Source: Atribacteria bacterium SCGC AAA255-N14
GTDB lineage: Bacteria > Atribacterota > JS1 > SB-45 > 34-128
DNA: 34,440 nucleotides
Reading direction: 5' to 3'
Assembly: GCA_000405345.1 (NCBI GenBank)
Contig: ASPC01000003.1
Coordinates: 16,425 to 50,864 of the forward strand
In this document: positions 1 through 7,802 of the stretch, in pieces
Position numbering within the stretch: the stretch's first letter is position 1
How the letters are laid out: every line of letters begins with the position of its first letter
Program-made: the position numbers and the translations under genes
Notes under the pieces: model-generated
The model's database searches: none
Told to the model about the DNA's origin: nothing
What the model saw: the letters and a program-made list of their open reading frames with translations, nothing else

Positions 1-902
1 ACGGGAGTATCTTAATTTCCTGCGGATTAGCTGAAAATGGTGAAGGCTTAAAGACTGTTTTTACCCAGATAGCTGCCGAAGAATTGGGTGTGGATATTAA
101 AAGAATTAGTTATATGGAGGTTGATACTTCGGTGTCTCCCGAGAGTGGAGCTACTGTCGCTTCCCGCAGCACTATATTAGGCGGCAATGCAGTAAAAAAC
201 GCTGCCCATCAATTAAAAGAAACCCTTGCTGAAATAGTTGCAGCTGAATTTAAAATCAGTACAGACAATTTTGATTTTAAAAATGATAATATATATGAAA
301 AAAATAAAAATCAAAAGATTATTTCTTTTGATGAGGCTGTAAATTTAGCTAATCAGGAGGGAATATTTTTATCTGCTTACGGTTGGTACAAAGCCCCCGA
401 TATTTCCTGGGACGAAGAAATTGGTCAGGGCAGACCATATTTTACCTATGTTTATGGCTGCCAGATAGCTGAAGTGGAAGTTGATACAGCTACCGGGCAG
501 ATAGAAGTTTTAAAGATGACTGCCGCCCATGACGTAGGTAGAGCCATTAATCCCGCCTGCCTTAAAGGGCAGATCTACGGTGGGGTAATGATGGGATTGG
601 GTTATGGTATCATGGAAGAAGTAGAAACCGCGAATGGCTACATAAAAAATACTAACTTTGATGAATATTTAATTCCTACAGTAAAAGATATGCCAGAAAT
701 CAACCCGGTTATTGTAGAAAATCCCGACCCTCATGGTCCTTATGGAGCTAAATCTATCGGTGAGCCAACTTTAGAACTGGGCGCACCAGCCATTGCCAAT
801 GCAGTAGCTCACGCAACCGGAAAAAGAATCAGACATTTACCCCTTAATTTGGAACGGGTCTTACTGGGACATTCTTTAAGTAAAGGGGGAACAAAGAAAT
901 GA
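1..902 (+). CDS. xdhA: Xanthine dehydrogenase-type molybdopterin subunit, C-terminal part (cut by window edge)
   Basis: This is the C-terminal half of a large molybdenum hydroxylase subunit (xanthine dehydrogenase family), which binds the molybdenum-pterin cofactor and hydroxylates purines or other N-heterocycles. The reading frame is open from base 3 with no start, so the gene begins before the window. Visible family motifs are the NGEGLKTVFTQIAAEELG stretch, the SGATVASRST stretch after it, and near the end GAKSIGEPTLELGAPAIANA, whose Glu in GEP is the conserved catalytic base. Its TGA stop overlaps the ATG of the FAD subunit (ATGA at 899-902), so translation is probably coupled. Order here is A-B-C, unlike the second set at 24923-28571. 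The exact substrate cannot be told from sequence. Confidence 0.93.
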   Translation, partial: GSILISCGLAENGEGLKTVFTQIAAEELGVDIKRISYMEVDTSVSPESGATVASRSTILGGNAVKNAAHQLKETLAEIVAAEFKISTDNFDFKNDNIYEKNKNQKIISFDEAVNLANQEGIFLSAYGWYKAPDISWDEEIGQGRPYFTYVYGCQIAEVEVDTATGQIEVLKMTAAHDVGRAINPACLKGQIYGGVMMGLGYGIMEEVETANGYIKNTNFDEYLIPTVKDMPEINPVIVENPDPHGPYGAKSIGEPTLELGAPAIANAVAHATGKRIRHLPLNLERVLLGHSLSKGGTKK

Positions 903-1777
903 TATCCTACGAATTTTTAACCACCCAAAAAATAGAAGAGTCCCTAAATTACTTAGACAAATTTACTAAAATTCATATATTAGCCGGAGGGACAGATTTG
1001 TTGGTTAACCTTTATAAAGAGAGCCCTCGCTTGCCAGATTTTGATTACCTCTTAGATATAAGCAACATCCCGGAATTAAAAATTATTAATTCAATTAATA
1101 ACTTTATAGAGATAGGGCCACTGGTGACCCATTCCCGATTGATTAATGAGCCGCTCATCAAAAATAATTTTCCTGTATTAATGGAAGCAGCTTACACTAT
1201 TGGTTCAACCCAGATTCGTAATCGTGGCACTATCGGAGGCAATATTGTGAATGCCTCACCGGCAGCAGATCTTTTACCCCCTCTAATCGCCTTAAGGGCT
1301 GAGGTAGAATTAACTTCCAGGAAAGACAAAAGAGTATTGCCCCTGGAAGAATTTTTAGCCGGTCCTTATAAAACTAAAATACAAGCTAATGAAATATTGA
1401 CCAAAATAAAAGTTCCCCTGCTTGGTGATAATTATTATACCGATTTTCAAAAAATCGGCCGGAGAAAAGCTCTGTCTATTGCCAGACTAAGCCTTGCTCT
1501 GGTTACCAAAATAGACGAAGAAGGTGTTTTTCATGATACCAGAGTTGTCCCCGGGTCTGCCACCCCTTATCCTCAATCCCTTCCGGAGACTGAAAAAGCT
1601 ATCGATGGTAAATCTATATTTGATATCGATGTAGAGGAGATTGGTAAAATAACCAGTAAGGAAATGGTTTCTATCACCGGGGAAAGATGGTCTACTCCCT
1701 ACAAAAAACCGACTATTGCTGTCCTGATTAAGAGGGCACTGAAAAAGATTATTGAGGAGGCAAAGACCAATGACTGA
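899..1777 (+). CDS. xdhB: Xanthine dehydrogenase-type FAD-binding subunit
   Basis: This is a 292-residue medium subunit of a three-part molybdenum hydroxylase. It holds FAD and passes electrons from the 2Fe-2S subunit to NAD or another acceptor. The two FAD-binding signatures of the CO-dehydrogenase flavoprotein/XdhB family are present: AGGTDLL near residue 30 and TIGGNIVNASPAADLLP near residue 110. Length is normal for the family (about 280-300). The start overlaps the stop of xdhA by four bases and its own stop overlaps xdhC by eight bases, so the three genes form one tightly coupled operon. Confidence 0.95.
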   Translation: MISYEFLTTQKIEESLNYLDKFTKIHILAGGTDLLVNLYKESPRLPDFDYLLDISNIPELKIINSINNFIEIGPLVTHSRLINEPLIKNNFPVLMEAAYTIGSTQIRNRGTIGGNIVNASPAADLLPPLIALRAEVELTSRKDKRVLPLEEFLAGPYKTKIQANEILTKIKVPLLGDNYYTDFQKIGRRKALSIARLSLALVTKIDEEGVFHDTRVVPGSATPYPQSLPETEKAIDGKSIFDIDVEEIGKITSKEMVSITGERWSTPYKKPTIAVLIKRALKKIIEEAKTND

Positions 1778-2231
1778 GACTGCAGTAACCTTTATTGTCA
1801 ATGGTAAGGAAGTAACCTTAAAGGTGGGTCCTAAAGAGCGTTTGCTTGATACTTTAAGGGAGCAATTAAAATTAACCGGGACCAAAGAAGGGTGTAGTAT
1901 CGGTGAATGTGGGGCCTGTACGGTTATCCTTGACGGGAAAGCAGTTTCTTCTTGTCTGATTCTTACCGGACAGATTGGAGGGAGTGAAGTATTAACTGTT
2001 GAAGGGCTGGAAACAGATGGGAAGCTTGATTCTTTACAACAAGCTTTTATTGATTATCAAGCTGTACAGTGTGGTTTTTGCACCCCAGGGATGTTGATGT
2101 CCGCCAAAGCCTTGCTTATACATAATTCTCATCCCAGTCGGGAAGAGATTAAAACTGCCCTAGAGGGTAATCTCTGCCGTTGTACCGGGTATGAACAGAT
2201 TATTGAGGCAATTGAAAGTGTAGCAAAATAA
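1770..2231 (+). CDS. xdhC: Xanthine dehydrogenase-type 2Fe-2S subunit
   Basis: This small subunit carries two 2Fe-2S clusters that relay electrons from the molybdenum centre to FAD. I place the start at ATG 1770, six codons inside the longest frame, because a GAGGAGG ribosome site lies at 1754-1760. That gives 153 residues. The plant-type ferredoxin motif GCSIGECGAC supplies Cys42, 47 and 50 with Cys62 following. The alpha-helical domain has QCGFC (Cys101, 104) and LCRC (Cys136, 138). All eight cluster ligands are present, so the protein should be functional. It overlaps the end of xdhB. Confidence 0.95.
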   Translation: MTETAVTFIVNGKEVTLKVGPKERLLDTLREQLKLTGTKEGCSIGECGACTVILDGKAVSSCLILTGQIGGSEVLTVEGLETDGKLDSLQQAFIDYQAVQCGFCTPGMLMSAKALLIHNSHPSREEIKTALEGNLCRCTGYEQIIEAIESVAK

Positions 2232-2315
2232 GGGGTCAGGTCTTCACATTTGACATAACGTTTCTGGCTATCTTATTTAGCAGAGAGTTATGTCAAATGT
2301 GAAGACCTGACCCCT
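2231..2315. repeat. Perfect 29-bp inverted repeat with 27-nt loop
   Basis: The arms 2231-2259 and 2287-2315 are exact reverse complements, starting AGGGGTCAGGTCTTCAC. The element begins at the last base of the xdhC stop codon and ends 25 bases before the next start. There is no T-run directly after it, so it is not a classic terminator, although its RNA would fold very stably and could separate the xdh and amidohydrolase messages. The arm resembles the GACAGGGGACGG-type palindromes at 28546 and 31760. It is probably a mobile palindromic (REP/MITE-like) unit. Confidence 0.9.
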
Positions 2316-2340
2316 ATAAAAAGAAGGGAGAGTTTTTAAA

Positions 2341-3699
2341 ATGTCTTCTATATTAATTAAAAATGTAAAAGAGATTGTAACTATGGACAGAGAAAGAACC
2401 AGATTAAAAGGTTATAGTCTTTTGATTAAAGATAATATAATAAGTAAAATTACCCGTGATATAAAATTTCCGGCTGAGGAGATAATTGACGGTTCTGATT
2501 ATTTCCTTTATCCCGGCCTGATTAATACCCACCACCATTTTTATCAAACCTTAACCAGAAATATCCCTCAAGTACAAAATGTAGAGCTGTTTAATTGGCT
2601 CAAATACCTTTATCCTATCTGGGCTCGTTTGACCCCGCAGGCGGTTTATTACAGCAGCCTGGTAGCTATGGGAGAACTTTTAAAGACCGGTTGCACCACC
2701 GCAGTTGACCAGTTCTACGTGTTCCCCAAGGGTCAGCCAAAGGAACTGGTAGATGAAGAATTCAGGGCAGCTCAAGAAATTGGCATCCGATTTCATGGAA
2801 GTAGAGGTTCTATGTCTTTAAGTGAAAAAGATGGGGGGTTGCCTCCTGATGAAGTAGTGCAGACAGAAGAAGAGATTTTGTCTGATTCTCAGCGGGTTAT
2901 CGAAAAATTTCATGATTATAAGCCTTTTGCCATGCAAAGAGTGGTTTTATCCCCTTGTTCACCATTTTCCGTTACTGAGAACCTTTTAAGAGAGTCGATT
3001 AAATTAGCCCGGAATTATAAAGTGGAGAGTCATACTCATCTGGCAGAGACCAAAGATGAAGATGGATTTTGTCAGAAAACTTTTTGCCTGCGGCCACTGA
3101 AGTATATGGAAAAAGTTGGCTGGCTGGGTGATGATGTTTGGTTTGCCCATTGTGTTCATCTGACCGAAAATGAGATAGACTTATTGGCTGAAACAGGGAC
3201 GGGAGTAGCCCATTGTCCGGTATCTAATCAAAAACTGGCTTCCGGGGCTGCGAATATCCCCTATATGTTAAAAAAGAAAGTAGCGGTGGGATTAGCAGTC
3301 GATGGTAGTGCCAGTAATGATTCCTCTAATATGATTGCCGAACTTAAAGCAGCTTTCTTGATGCATCGGTTAATTTATGGTATCTCCAGCATGTCTGCCG
3401 AAGAAGTGCTTGCTATAGCTACCAATGGCGGTCGTGATGTCCTTAACCAGCCAGAAATTGGAAGCATAGAAGAAGGAAAAGCGGCAGATATGTTTCTAAT
3501 CAATACTAAAAAATTGGGATTTGCCGGTGGTTTGTCTGATTCTGTTTCTGCTCTGGTAACTTCCGGTGATTCTCAAATTGTGGATATTACTATAGTTAAT
3601 GGTAAGATTGTAGTTTGCGATGGAAAGTTGGTTAATATTGATGAAGAGAAAGTGGCGGAAATAGCCAACGAAATTTCCCAAAAAATGATTGAAGGGTAG
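2341..3699 (+). CDS. 8-oxoguanine deaminase-type amidohydrolase
   Basis: This 452-residue enzyme belongs to the guanine deaminase/chlorohydrolase branch of the amidohydrolase superfamily and most resembles 8-oxoguanine deaminases (AtzB-like sequences are the alternative). Metal ligands are visible: His64 and His66 in NTHHHF, His233 in SHTHLAE with Glu236, His270 in FAHCVH, and Asp321 in VDGSASND. The stretches LFNWLKYLYPIWARL and LSPCSPFSVT are typical of the 8-oxoguanine deaminase group. It would remove an amino group from a purine, feeding the neighbouring molybdenum hydroxylase. A GGGAG site precedes the ATG, and ssnA follows after 14 bases. Substrate is inferred from similarity only. Confidence 0.88.
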   Translation: MSSILIKNVKEIVTMDRERTRLKGYSLLIKDNIISKITRDIKFPAEEIIDGSDYFLYPGLINTHHHFYQTLTRNIPQVQNVELFNWLKYLYPIWARLTPQAVYYSSLVAMGELLKTGCTTAVDQFYVFPKGQPKELVDEEFRAAQEIGIRFHGSRGSMSLSEKDGGLPPDEVVQTEEEILSDSQRVIEKFHDYKPFAMQRVVLSPCSPFSVTENLLRESIKLARNYKVESHTHLAETKDEDGFCQKTFCLRPLKYMEKVGWLGDDVWFAHCVHLTENEIDLLAETGTGVAHCPVSNQKLASGAANIPYMLKKKVAVGLAVDGSASNDSSNMIAELKAAFLMHRLIYGISSMSAEEVLAIATNGGRDVLNQPEIGSIEEGKAADMFLINTKKLGFAGGLSDSVSALVTSGDSQIVDITIVNGKIVVCDGKLVNIDEEKVAEIANEISQKMIEG

Positions 3700-3713
3700 A
3701 GGAGGAAATAAAA

Positions 3714-5045
3714 ATGTTGATAATCGGAAACGGAACAGTTCTTACTTTTGATAAAGATTCCCGCGTTATCTCTAACGGCGGAGTAGTAATCGAGGAAGAG
3801 AATATTGTTGCTATCGGGAAGACGGAAAAATTAATTTCAAAATATCCTGAAGCTGAATATAAAGATGTCCAGGGTAAGATAATAATGCCGGGGATGATTA
3901 ACACCCATATGCATCTTTATAGCACTTTTGCCCGAGGTATGGACCTTAAAACCGACCAGCCTCCTAAAAATTTTGTAGAGATTTTAGAAAAATTATGGTG
4001 GAGATTAGATAAGGTTTTAAACGAAGAAGATATATATTGTAGTGCTATTTATACTCTCCTGGATTGTGTCAAAAAAGGAACTACCACTATTTTTGACCAT
4101 CACGCCAGCAGTAATCTTATCGATGGTAGTTTAGATATAATTACTGAGGCAGTCCGTCAGAGCGGTATTCGAGCTAATCTATCTTACGAGATTTCTGACC
4201 GGGATGGCCATGAAAAGGCTTTAGATGGGATCAGAGAAAACGAACGATTTATAAAAAAGGCGCGGCAAGAAGGTAATGGTTACCTGGAAGGAATGATTGG
4301 ACTTCATGCTTCTTTTACCCTGAAAAATGAAACTTTATCTCAAGCAGCTGCCTTAGCTGATGAGTTAAAAGTGCCTTTTCATATCCATGTCGCAGAAGGA
4401 ATAGCCGATTTTTATGAAAGCAAAACCCGGGGCTATAAAGGAGTAGCAGAACGATTAAATCGTTTTCATATCTTGCGACCCGGTACTTTAGCTATCCATG
4501 GGGTTCATCTTCAGGAAGAAGAATTAGAAATTTTAAAGAATAATGACAGTTATTTAATTCATAATCCTGAGTCCAATATGGGTAATGCCGTGGGTGCGGC
4601 TCCAATCAAGGCTGCCATGGATAAAGGCGTAACAGTAGGTTTAGGAACTGACGGTTATACTTCTGATATGTTTGAAAGTATTAAAGTGGCTAATCTCCTA
4701 CAAAAACACGAGTCACATAATCCACAGGCCGGTTGGGGAGAAGTCTTTCAAATGGCTTTCCAGAATAACCGTGAGATTGCCACCAGATTTTTTGGTGAAA
4801 CTTTGGGAGTCCTCCAGACCGGAGCTCCAGCTGATATTATATTGGTAAATTACTATCCGCCCACTCCGATTACCAGTCAAAATGCTTATTTCCATATTTT
4901 ATTCGGCATAAGCGGAGATATGGTCGATACCACTATGGTAGGCGGTAATATATTAATGGAAGATCGGGAGATAAGTGGTCTAGATTATGAAAGAATCGTC
5001 AGAAGAGTAAAGGAACAAGCAGAAAACTTTTGGAAACGATTTTAA
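3714..5045 (+). CDS. ssnA: SsnA-type putative aminohydrolase
   Basis: This is a 443-residue metal-dependent amidohydrolase of the SsnA family. In Escherichia coli ssnA lies beside ygfK and xdhD in the selenium-linked molybdenum hydroxylase cluster, and a ygfK homologue is present in this window at 28586-31747. The metal site is seen as His65 and His67 in NTHMHLY, HIHVAEG, AIHGVH and the Asp of GTDGYTSD near residue 312. The GAGGAGG site about eight bases upstream supports the ATG. It lies 14 bases after the 8-oxoguanine deaminase-type gene, so both are probably co-transcribed. The true substrate of SsnA proteins is not settled. The protein is paralogous to its upstream neighbour but clearly divergent. 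Confidence 0.9.
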   Translation: MLIIGNGTVLTFDKDSRVISNGGVVIEEENIVAIGKTEKLISKYPEAEYKDVQGKIIMPGMINTHMHLYSTFARGMDLKTDQPPKNFVEILEKLWWRLDKVLNEEDIYCSAIYTLLDCVKKGTTTIFDHHASSNLIDGSLDIITEAVRQSGIRANLSYEISDRDGHEKALDGIRENERFIKKARQEGNGYLEGMIGLHASFTLKNETLSQAAALADELKVPFHIHVAEGIADFYESKTRGYKGVAERLNRFHILRPGTLAIHGVHLQEEELEILKNNDSYLIHNPESNMGNAVGAAPIKAAMDKGVTVGLGTDGYTSDMFESIKVANLLQKHESHNPQAGWGEVFQMAFQNNREIATRFFGETLGVLQTGAPADIILVNYYPPTPITSQNAYFHILFGISGDMVDTTMVGGNILMEDREISGLDYERIVRRVKEQAENFWKRF

Positions 5046-5078
5046 AAAAAATATTTTAAATTTTTTTTCAAAATTTAC

Positions 5079-5106
5079 TTGACATTATAGAAATAATAAG
5101 TATAAT
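5079..5106 (+). promoter_or_regulatory. Consensus sigma-70 promoter
   Basis: TTGACA at 5079-5084 and TATAAT at 5101-5106 are separated by 16 bases. Both hexamers match the consensus exactly. No coding start follows before the terminator at 5200-5241, so it appears to drive a short non-coding transcript. Confidence 0.75.
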
Positions 5107-5112
5107 TATTCA

Positions 5113-5241
5113 GTGTATAATAATTAATTGATTGAATGATGTACTAAACTAGAGCAACAAACAACAAAACAATCTTTTTCATAATTATACCTCCTTTACA
5201 GGCTCGTTTTGTTAATAGCAAAGCGGGCCTTTTATTTTTTT
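5113..5241 (+). ncRNA. Candidate small RNA of about 125-130 nt
   Basis: The interval runs from just after a perfect promoter to a strong terminator and holds no open frame on the plus strand. It is not a riboswitch class I recognise. It carries CCTCC (5190-5194) in an unpaired AU-rich setting, an anti-Shine-Dalgarno sequence often found in the seed of regulatory RNAs. On the opposite strand the same bases read as AAAGGAGG plus ATG and a 12-residue hydrophobic peptide (MKKIVLLFVALV) ending in TAG. It could therefore instead be the dead start of a secreted-protein gene. Expression is not known. Confidence 0.4.
5200..5241 (+). terminator. Rho-independent terminator
   Basis: A 12-bp stem with some G-U pairs is formed by AGGCTCGTTTTG (5200-5211) and CAAAGCGGGCCT (5219-5230). 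The loop has seven bases, and a long T-rich run continues to 5241. Confidence 0.8.
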
Positions 5242-5252
5242 CTGCAAAAAAA

Positions 5253-5280
5253 AGAGGATTTTTAAAAGTATTTGTAGAAT
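5253..5280 (+). promoter_or_regulatory. Sigma-H-like promoter candidate (AGAGGATTT ... GTAGAAT)
   Basis: AGAGGATTT and GTAGAAT, with 18 bases between AGGA and GAAT, resemble the Bacillus sigma-H consensus (AGGA ... GAAT). Nearly the same sequence stands before the DUF6506 gene at 16642-16668. Start of the 3D-domain gene is 60 bases downstream. The sigma assignment is inference. Confidence 0.4.
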
Positions 5281-5339
5281 TATAAACTATATCTAACTTT
5301 CAAATAAAGAAAATAAAACTTTAACCAAAGGAGAAAATT

Positions 5340-5984
5340 ATAAAAAAGAAAATAAATCTTTTCATAATTTTTATAATTGTCTTAAATATATTCTTTTGGC
5401 TAAGCAGTTTTTCAGTAGAGGGTAAGTTTTATGTAGTCAAGGACAAAGAGGGAAATATCGTACGCTTTTCCTCTCAGTATCAGATTTCCAGTAAAGAGAA
5501 ATCAGCGGGCTACACCATTACTGAAAAATATAGTCTTCCCAAAACAACAGATCCCTACGGTTTTAATAAAATAGATTGGGAAAAAGCAGAAGCACAAGCG
5601 GAAGAAATAGAAAAAGCATTATCTACCGGAAAGGATAAAAATTTACCCTATCCGGAATTTGCCTTAGTGGCAACAGCTTATACTCCCCACGAGTTATCAT
5701 GCTGGCCTTATGCTGATGGTTTTACTTCGACTAATTATAAAGCCGGACATAGAAGTATAGCTATTGACCCGGAATTCGGGACATTTCATTATGGAGATAT
5801 GCTCTACGTAGAAGGTTATGGAATAGGTCTAGCCAATGATTGTGGAAGTGCCATTAAAGGTAATCGGATTGATGTATGTTTTAACCTGGGAGATGAGCAG
5901 AAAGCCCTGGACTGGGGAAAGAAAAAAGTAAGAGTATGGGTATTAAATCGAGTCGGAGCACAAAGTATGACCCCAAAAAAATAA
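5340..5984 (+). CDS. Secreted 3D (Asp-Asp-Asp) domain protein, apparent AUA start
   Basis: The C-terminal part from about residue 110 is a 3D domain, a double-psi beta-barrel related to MltA lytic transglycosylases. It has the aspartates in AIDPEFGT, ANDCGSA and GNRIDVCF. Such domains act on cell-wall glycan. The frame stays open upstream through a lysine-rich start and a hydrophobic run (NLFIIFIIVLNIFFWL) that is a clear signal peptide. An AAGGAG site at 5328-5333 fits ATA at 5340 (six-base spacing) or ATT at 5337. No ATG, GTG or TTG exists there; the first GTG lies inside the domain at 5667. Either translation starts at a rare codon or the ATG has one base changed. I give 214 residues from ATA. 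Confidence 0.75.
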   Translation: MKKKINLFIIFIIVLNIFFWLSSFSVEGKFYVVKDKEGNIVRFSSQYQISSKEKSAGYTITEKYSLPKTTDPYGFNKIDWEKAEAQAEEIEKALSTGKDKNLPYPEFALVATAYTPHELSCWPYADGFTSTNYKAGHRSIAIDPEFGTFHYGDMLYVEGYGIGLANDCGSAIKGNRIDVCFNLGDEQKALDWGKKKVRVWVLNRVGAQSMTPKK

Positions 5985-6107
5985 GAAGACGAAATTTGCG
6001 TGTAAAATACAATTAAATGGAGCACTCAAAACTATTGCTTTTTCCTTGAGTGTTTGGTATATTTATAATTATAGTAAGATAAAAGAAGAATAAAAACTGG
6101 GAAAAAC

Positions 6108-6266
6108 GGTATAAAAATATTCGAAGAGTATGACCAGAAACAAGCTAATTTGCTGCATTCAACGTTATAAGATTTTGTAGAACCGAAGCATCTTGCCAGA
6201 ACAATCATTGATGTAATAGATAGTACAAATAATAGCCCTGTGGCAAGCAGGCATAAAGGAGTAGCT
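6108..6266 (+). pseudogene. Decayed transposase N-terminus (IS1182-like)
   Basis: In one frame the bases from about 6108 read IFEEYDQKQANLLHSTL, a TAA stop at 6168, then DFVEPKHLARTIIDVID. This matches the pattern at the start of IS1182-type transposases (a Y-N/D-Q-x-Q start, then an L-x-D-F-x-P-x-x-H-L-A-R stretch). The remnant has a stop codon, no start and no catalytic core. It ends where the GC-rich transporter genes begin, so it probably marks the edge of an acquired segment. The family name rests on remembered similarity. Confidence 0.5.
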
Positions 6267-7802
6267 TTGGATAATTCAGAAGGTTATGCAATCGAATTAT
6301 GCGGAATTGTCAAGCGGTTTCTTGGTGTAGTCGCCAATGATGGTATCGATCTGAAGGTTCATCGTGGCGAGATCCACTGCCTTCTCGGAGAGAACGGTGC
6401 GGGTAAAACAACTCTGATGCGTGTCCTCTATGGCCTCTATCGACCCGAGGAGGGGGAAATCATCTTAAACGGCCAACCCGTCCAGATGACCTCCCCGCGG
6501 GCTGCACTCAATCATCATGTCGGAATGGTCCACCAACATTTTCGACTCGTTCCTACACTATCGGTGGAAGAGAATATCGTCCTCGGGTTAAACGAGGGGA
6601 CTGGCCCATTTGTGAATTTCCGTAAGACACGCGAGAAGATCTTATCAATCGCCAACGAGTATGGCCTATCAGTTGACCTACAGACTAAGGTCTGGCAGCT
6701 AACGGTCGGTCAGCAGCAGCGAGTGGAAATTTTAAAGGCGCTGTACCGCGAGGTCGATATCCTGATTATGGATGAGCCAACGAGCGTTCTCACTCCCCAG
6801 GAGGTTGACCAACTGTTTACTACACTGAGAACCTTGGTCAATGACGGGCTGACCATCATCTTCATAACCCACAAGCTTGATGAAGTGATGCAGGTGAGCG
6901 ACCGGGTGACGGTGCTGCGAAAGGGGAAGGTCGTGTCGACTCTTCCTACCGCTGAGACGGACAAGCCTGGTTTAGCCAGGTTAATGGTCGGCCGCGAGGT
7001 CGTCTTCCGGCTGGAGAAGAGCCCGTTGAAACAAAGAGAAAAAATCCTTGAGATGAATGACCTGTATGCGCTAAACGACCGTGGACTTCCGGCTCTTCGC
7101 GGAGTGTCGTTTAACCTCTTCGGTGGAGAGATCCTTGGTGTAGCCGGGGTATCAGGGAACGGGCAGTACGAACTTGCCGAAGTGCTCACCGGACTGCGCA
7201 AGTCGACAAAAGGAAAGGTATTCTTGGCGAAGAAAGAAGTTACCAATTGTTCTGCGCGAGAGATGAATAACCTTAATGTTGCTCACATCCCGGCGGAGAG
7301 GATAAGGATGGGGATTGTCCCCGCTCTTAGCATCCGCGAGAATCTAATTCTAAAAAAATATCGTCGTCCTCCTTTTTCCCAAGGGGAGTTTCTCAACACC
7401 AAGGAGATTGAGGAAAATGCACTTCGTGCGATGTCGGACTACCAGATAGCCGCTCCGAGTTACGAAACGCCTGCCAAGCTCCTCTCCGGAGGAAACATCC
7501 AAAAGGTGGTCCTGGCGCGTGAATTATCCGAAAACCCTAGTCTGATTGTAGCAGTTCACCCTACCTATGGTCTCGATATCGGTGCTACCGAACAGGTACG
7601 GCAAATACTCTTAGCACAACGGGAACGGGGTGCAGCGACCCTCCTCATCTCGGAGGATTTAGAGGAGATTATGACGTTGTCTGATCGGATTTTGGTCATA
7701 TTCAACGGTGAAGTAATGGGGATCCTCGATGCAGAGAGCGCTGATATAGGGGAGATTGGTTTAATGATGGCAGGCACACGGCACAAGGGAGAAGAATTAT
7801 GA
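6267..7802 (+). CDS. BMP/nucleoside-type ABC importer, double ATPase
   Basis: This is a cytoplasmic ATPase with two nucleotide-binding halves, as in the RbsA/NupO/BmpB group that powers nucleoside or sugar uptake. The first half has Walker A GENGAGKTT near residue 45, the signature LTVGQQQRVEILKAL and Walker B ILIMDEPTS. The second half has a degenerate Walker A (GVSGNGQYELAEVL) and signature LSGGNIQKVVLAREL, as usual for this group. I choose TTG at 6267 because AAAGGAG at 6255-6261 lies five bases before it; a GTG at 6240 would add nine residues coded within the transposase remnant. GC content is visibly higher than in genes to the left. The stop overlaps the next start. Confidence 0.93.
   Translation: MDNSEGYAIELCGIVKRFLGVVANDGIDLKVHRGEIHCLLGENGAGKTTLMRVLYGLYRPEEGEIILNGQPVQMTSPRAALNHHVGMVHQHFRLVPTLSVEENIVLGLNEGTGPFVNFRKTREKILSIANEYGLSVDLQTKVWQLTVGQQQRVEILKALYREVDILIMDEPTSVLTPQEVDQLFTTLRTLVNDGLTIIFITHKLDEVMQVSDRVTVLRKGKVVSTLPTAETDKPGLARLMVGREVVFRLEKSPLKQREKILEMNDLYALNDRGLPALRGVSFNLFGGEILGVAGVSGNGQYELAEVLTGLRKSTKGKVFLAKKEVTNCSAREMNNLNVAHIPAERIRMGIVPALSIRENLILKKYRRPPFSQGEFLNTKEIEENALRAMSDYQIAAPSYETPAKLLSGGNIQKVVLARELSENPSLIVAVHPTYGLDIGATEQVRQILLAQRERGAATLLISEDLEEIMTLSDRILVIFNGEVMGILDAESADIGEIGLMMAGTRHKGEEL

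Noticed and set aside
1487..1885. Minus-strand frame across the xdhB/xdhC overlap
   Set aside because: Covers two clearly conserved genes on the other strand and has no own signals.
6004..6060. CACTCAA/TTGAGTG hairpin after the 3D-domain gene as a terminator
   Set aside because: The stem is short, the loop is long and only a weak T-rich tail follows; I cannot call it with confidence.
6710..7246. 178-codon open frame on the minus strand inside the ABC ATPase
   Set aside because: Serine- and arginine-rich shadow of a conserved ATPase; no family match and no start signals.
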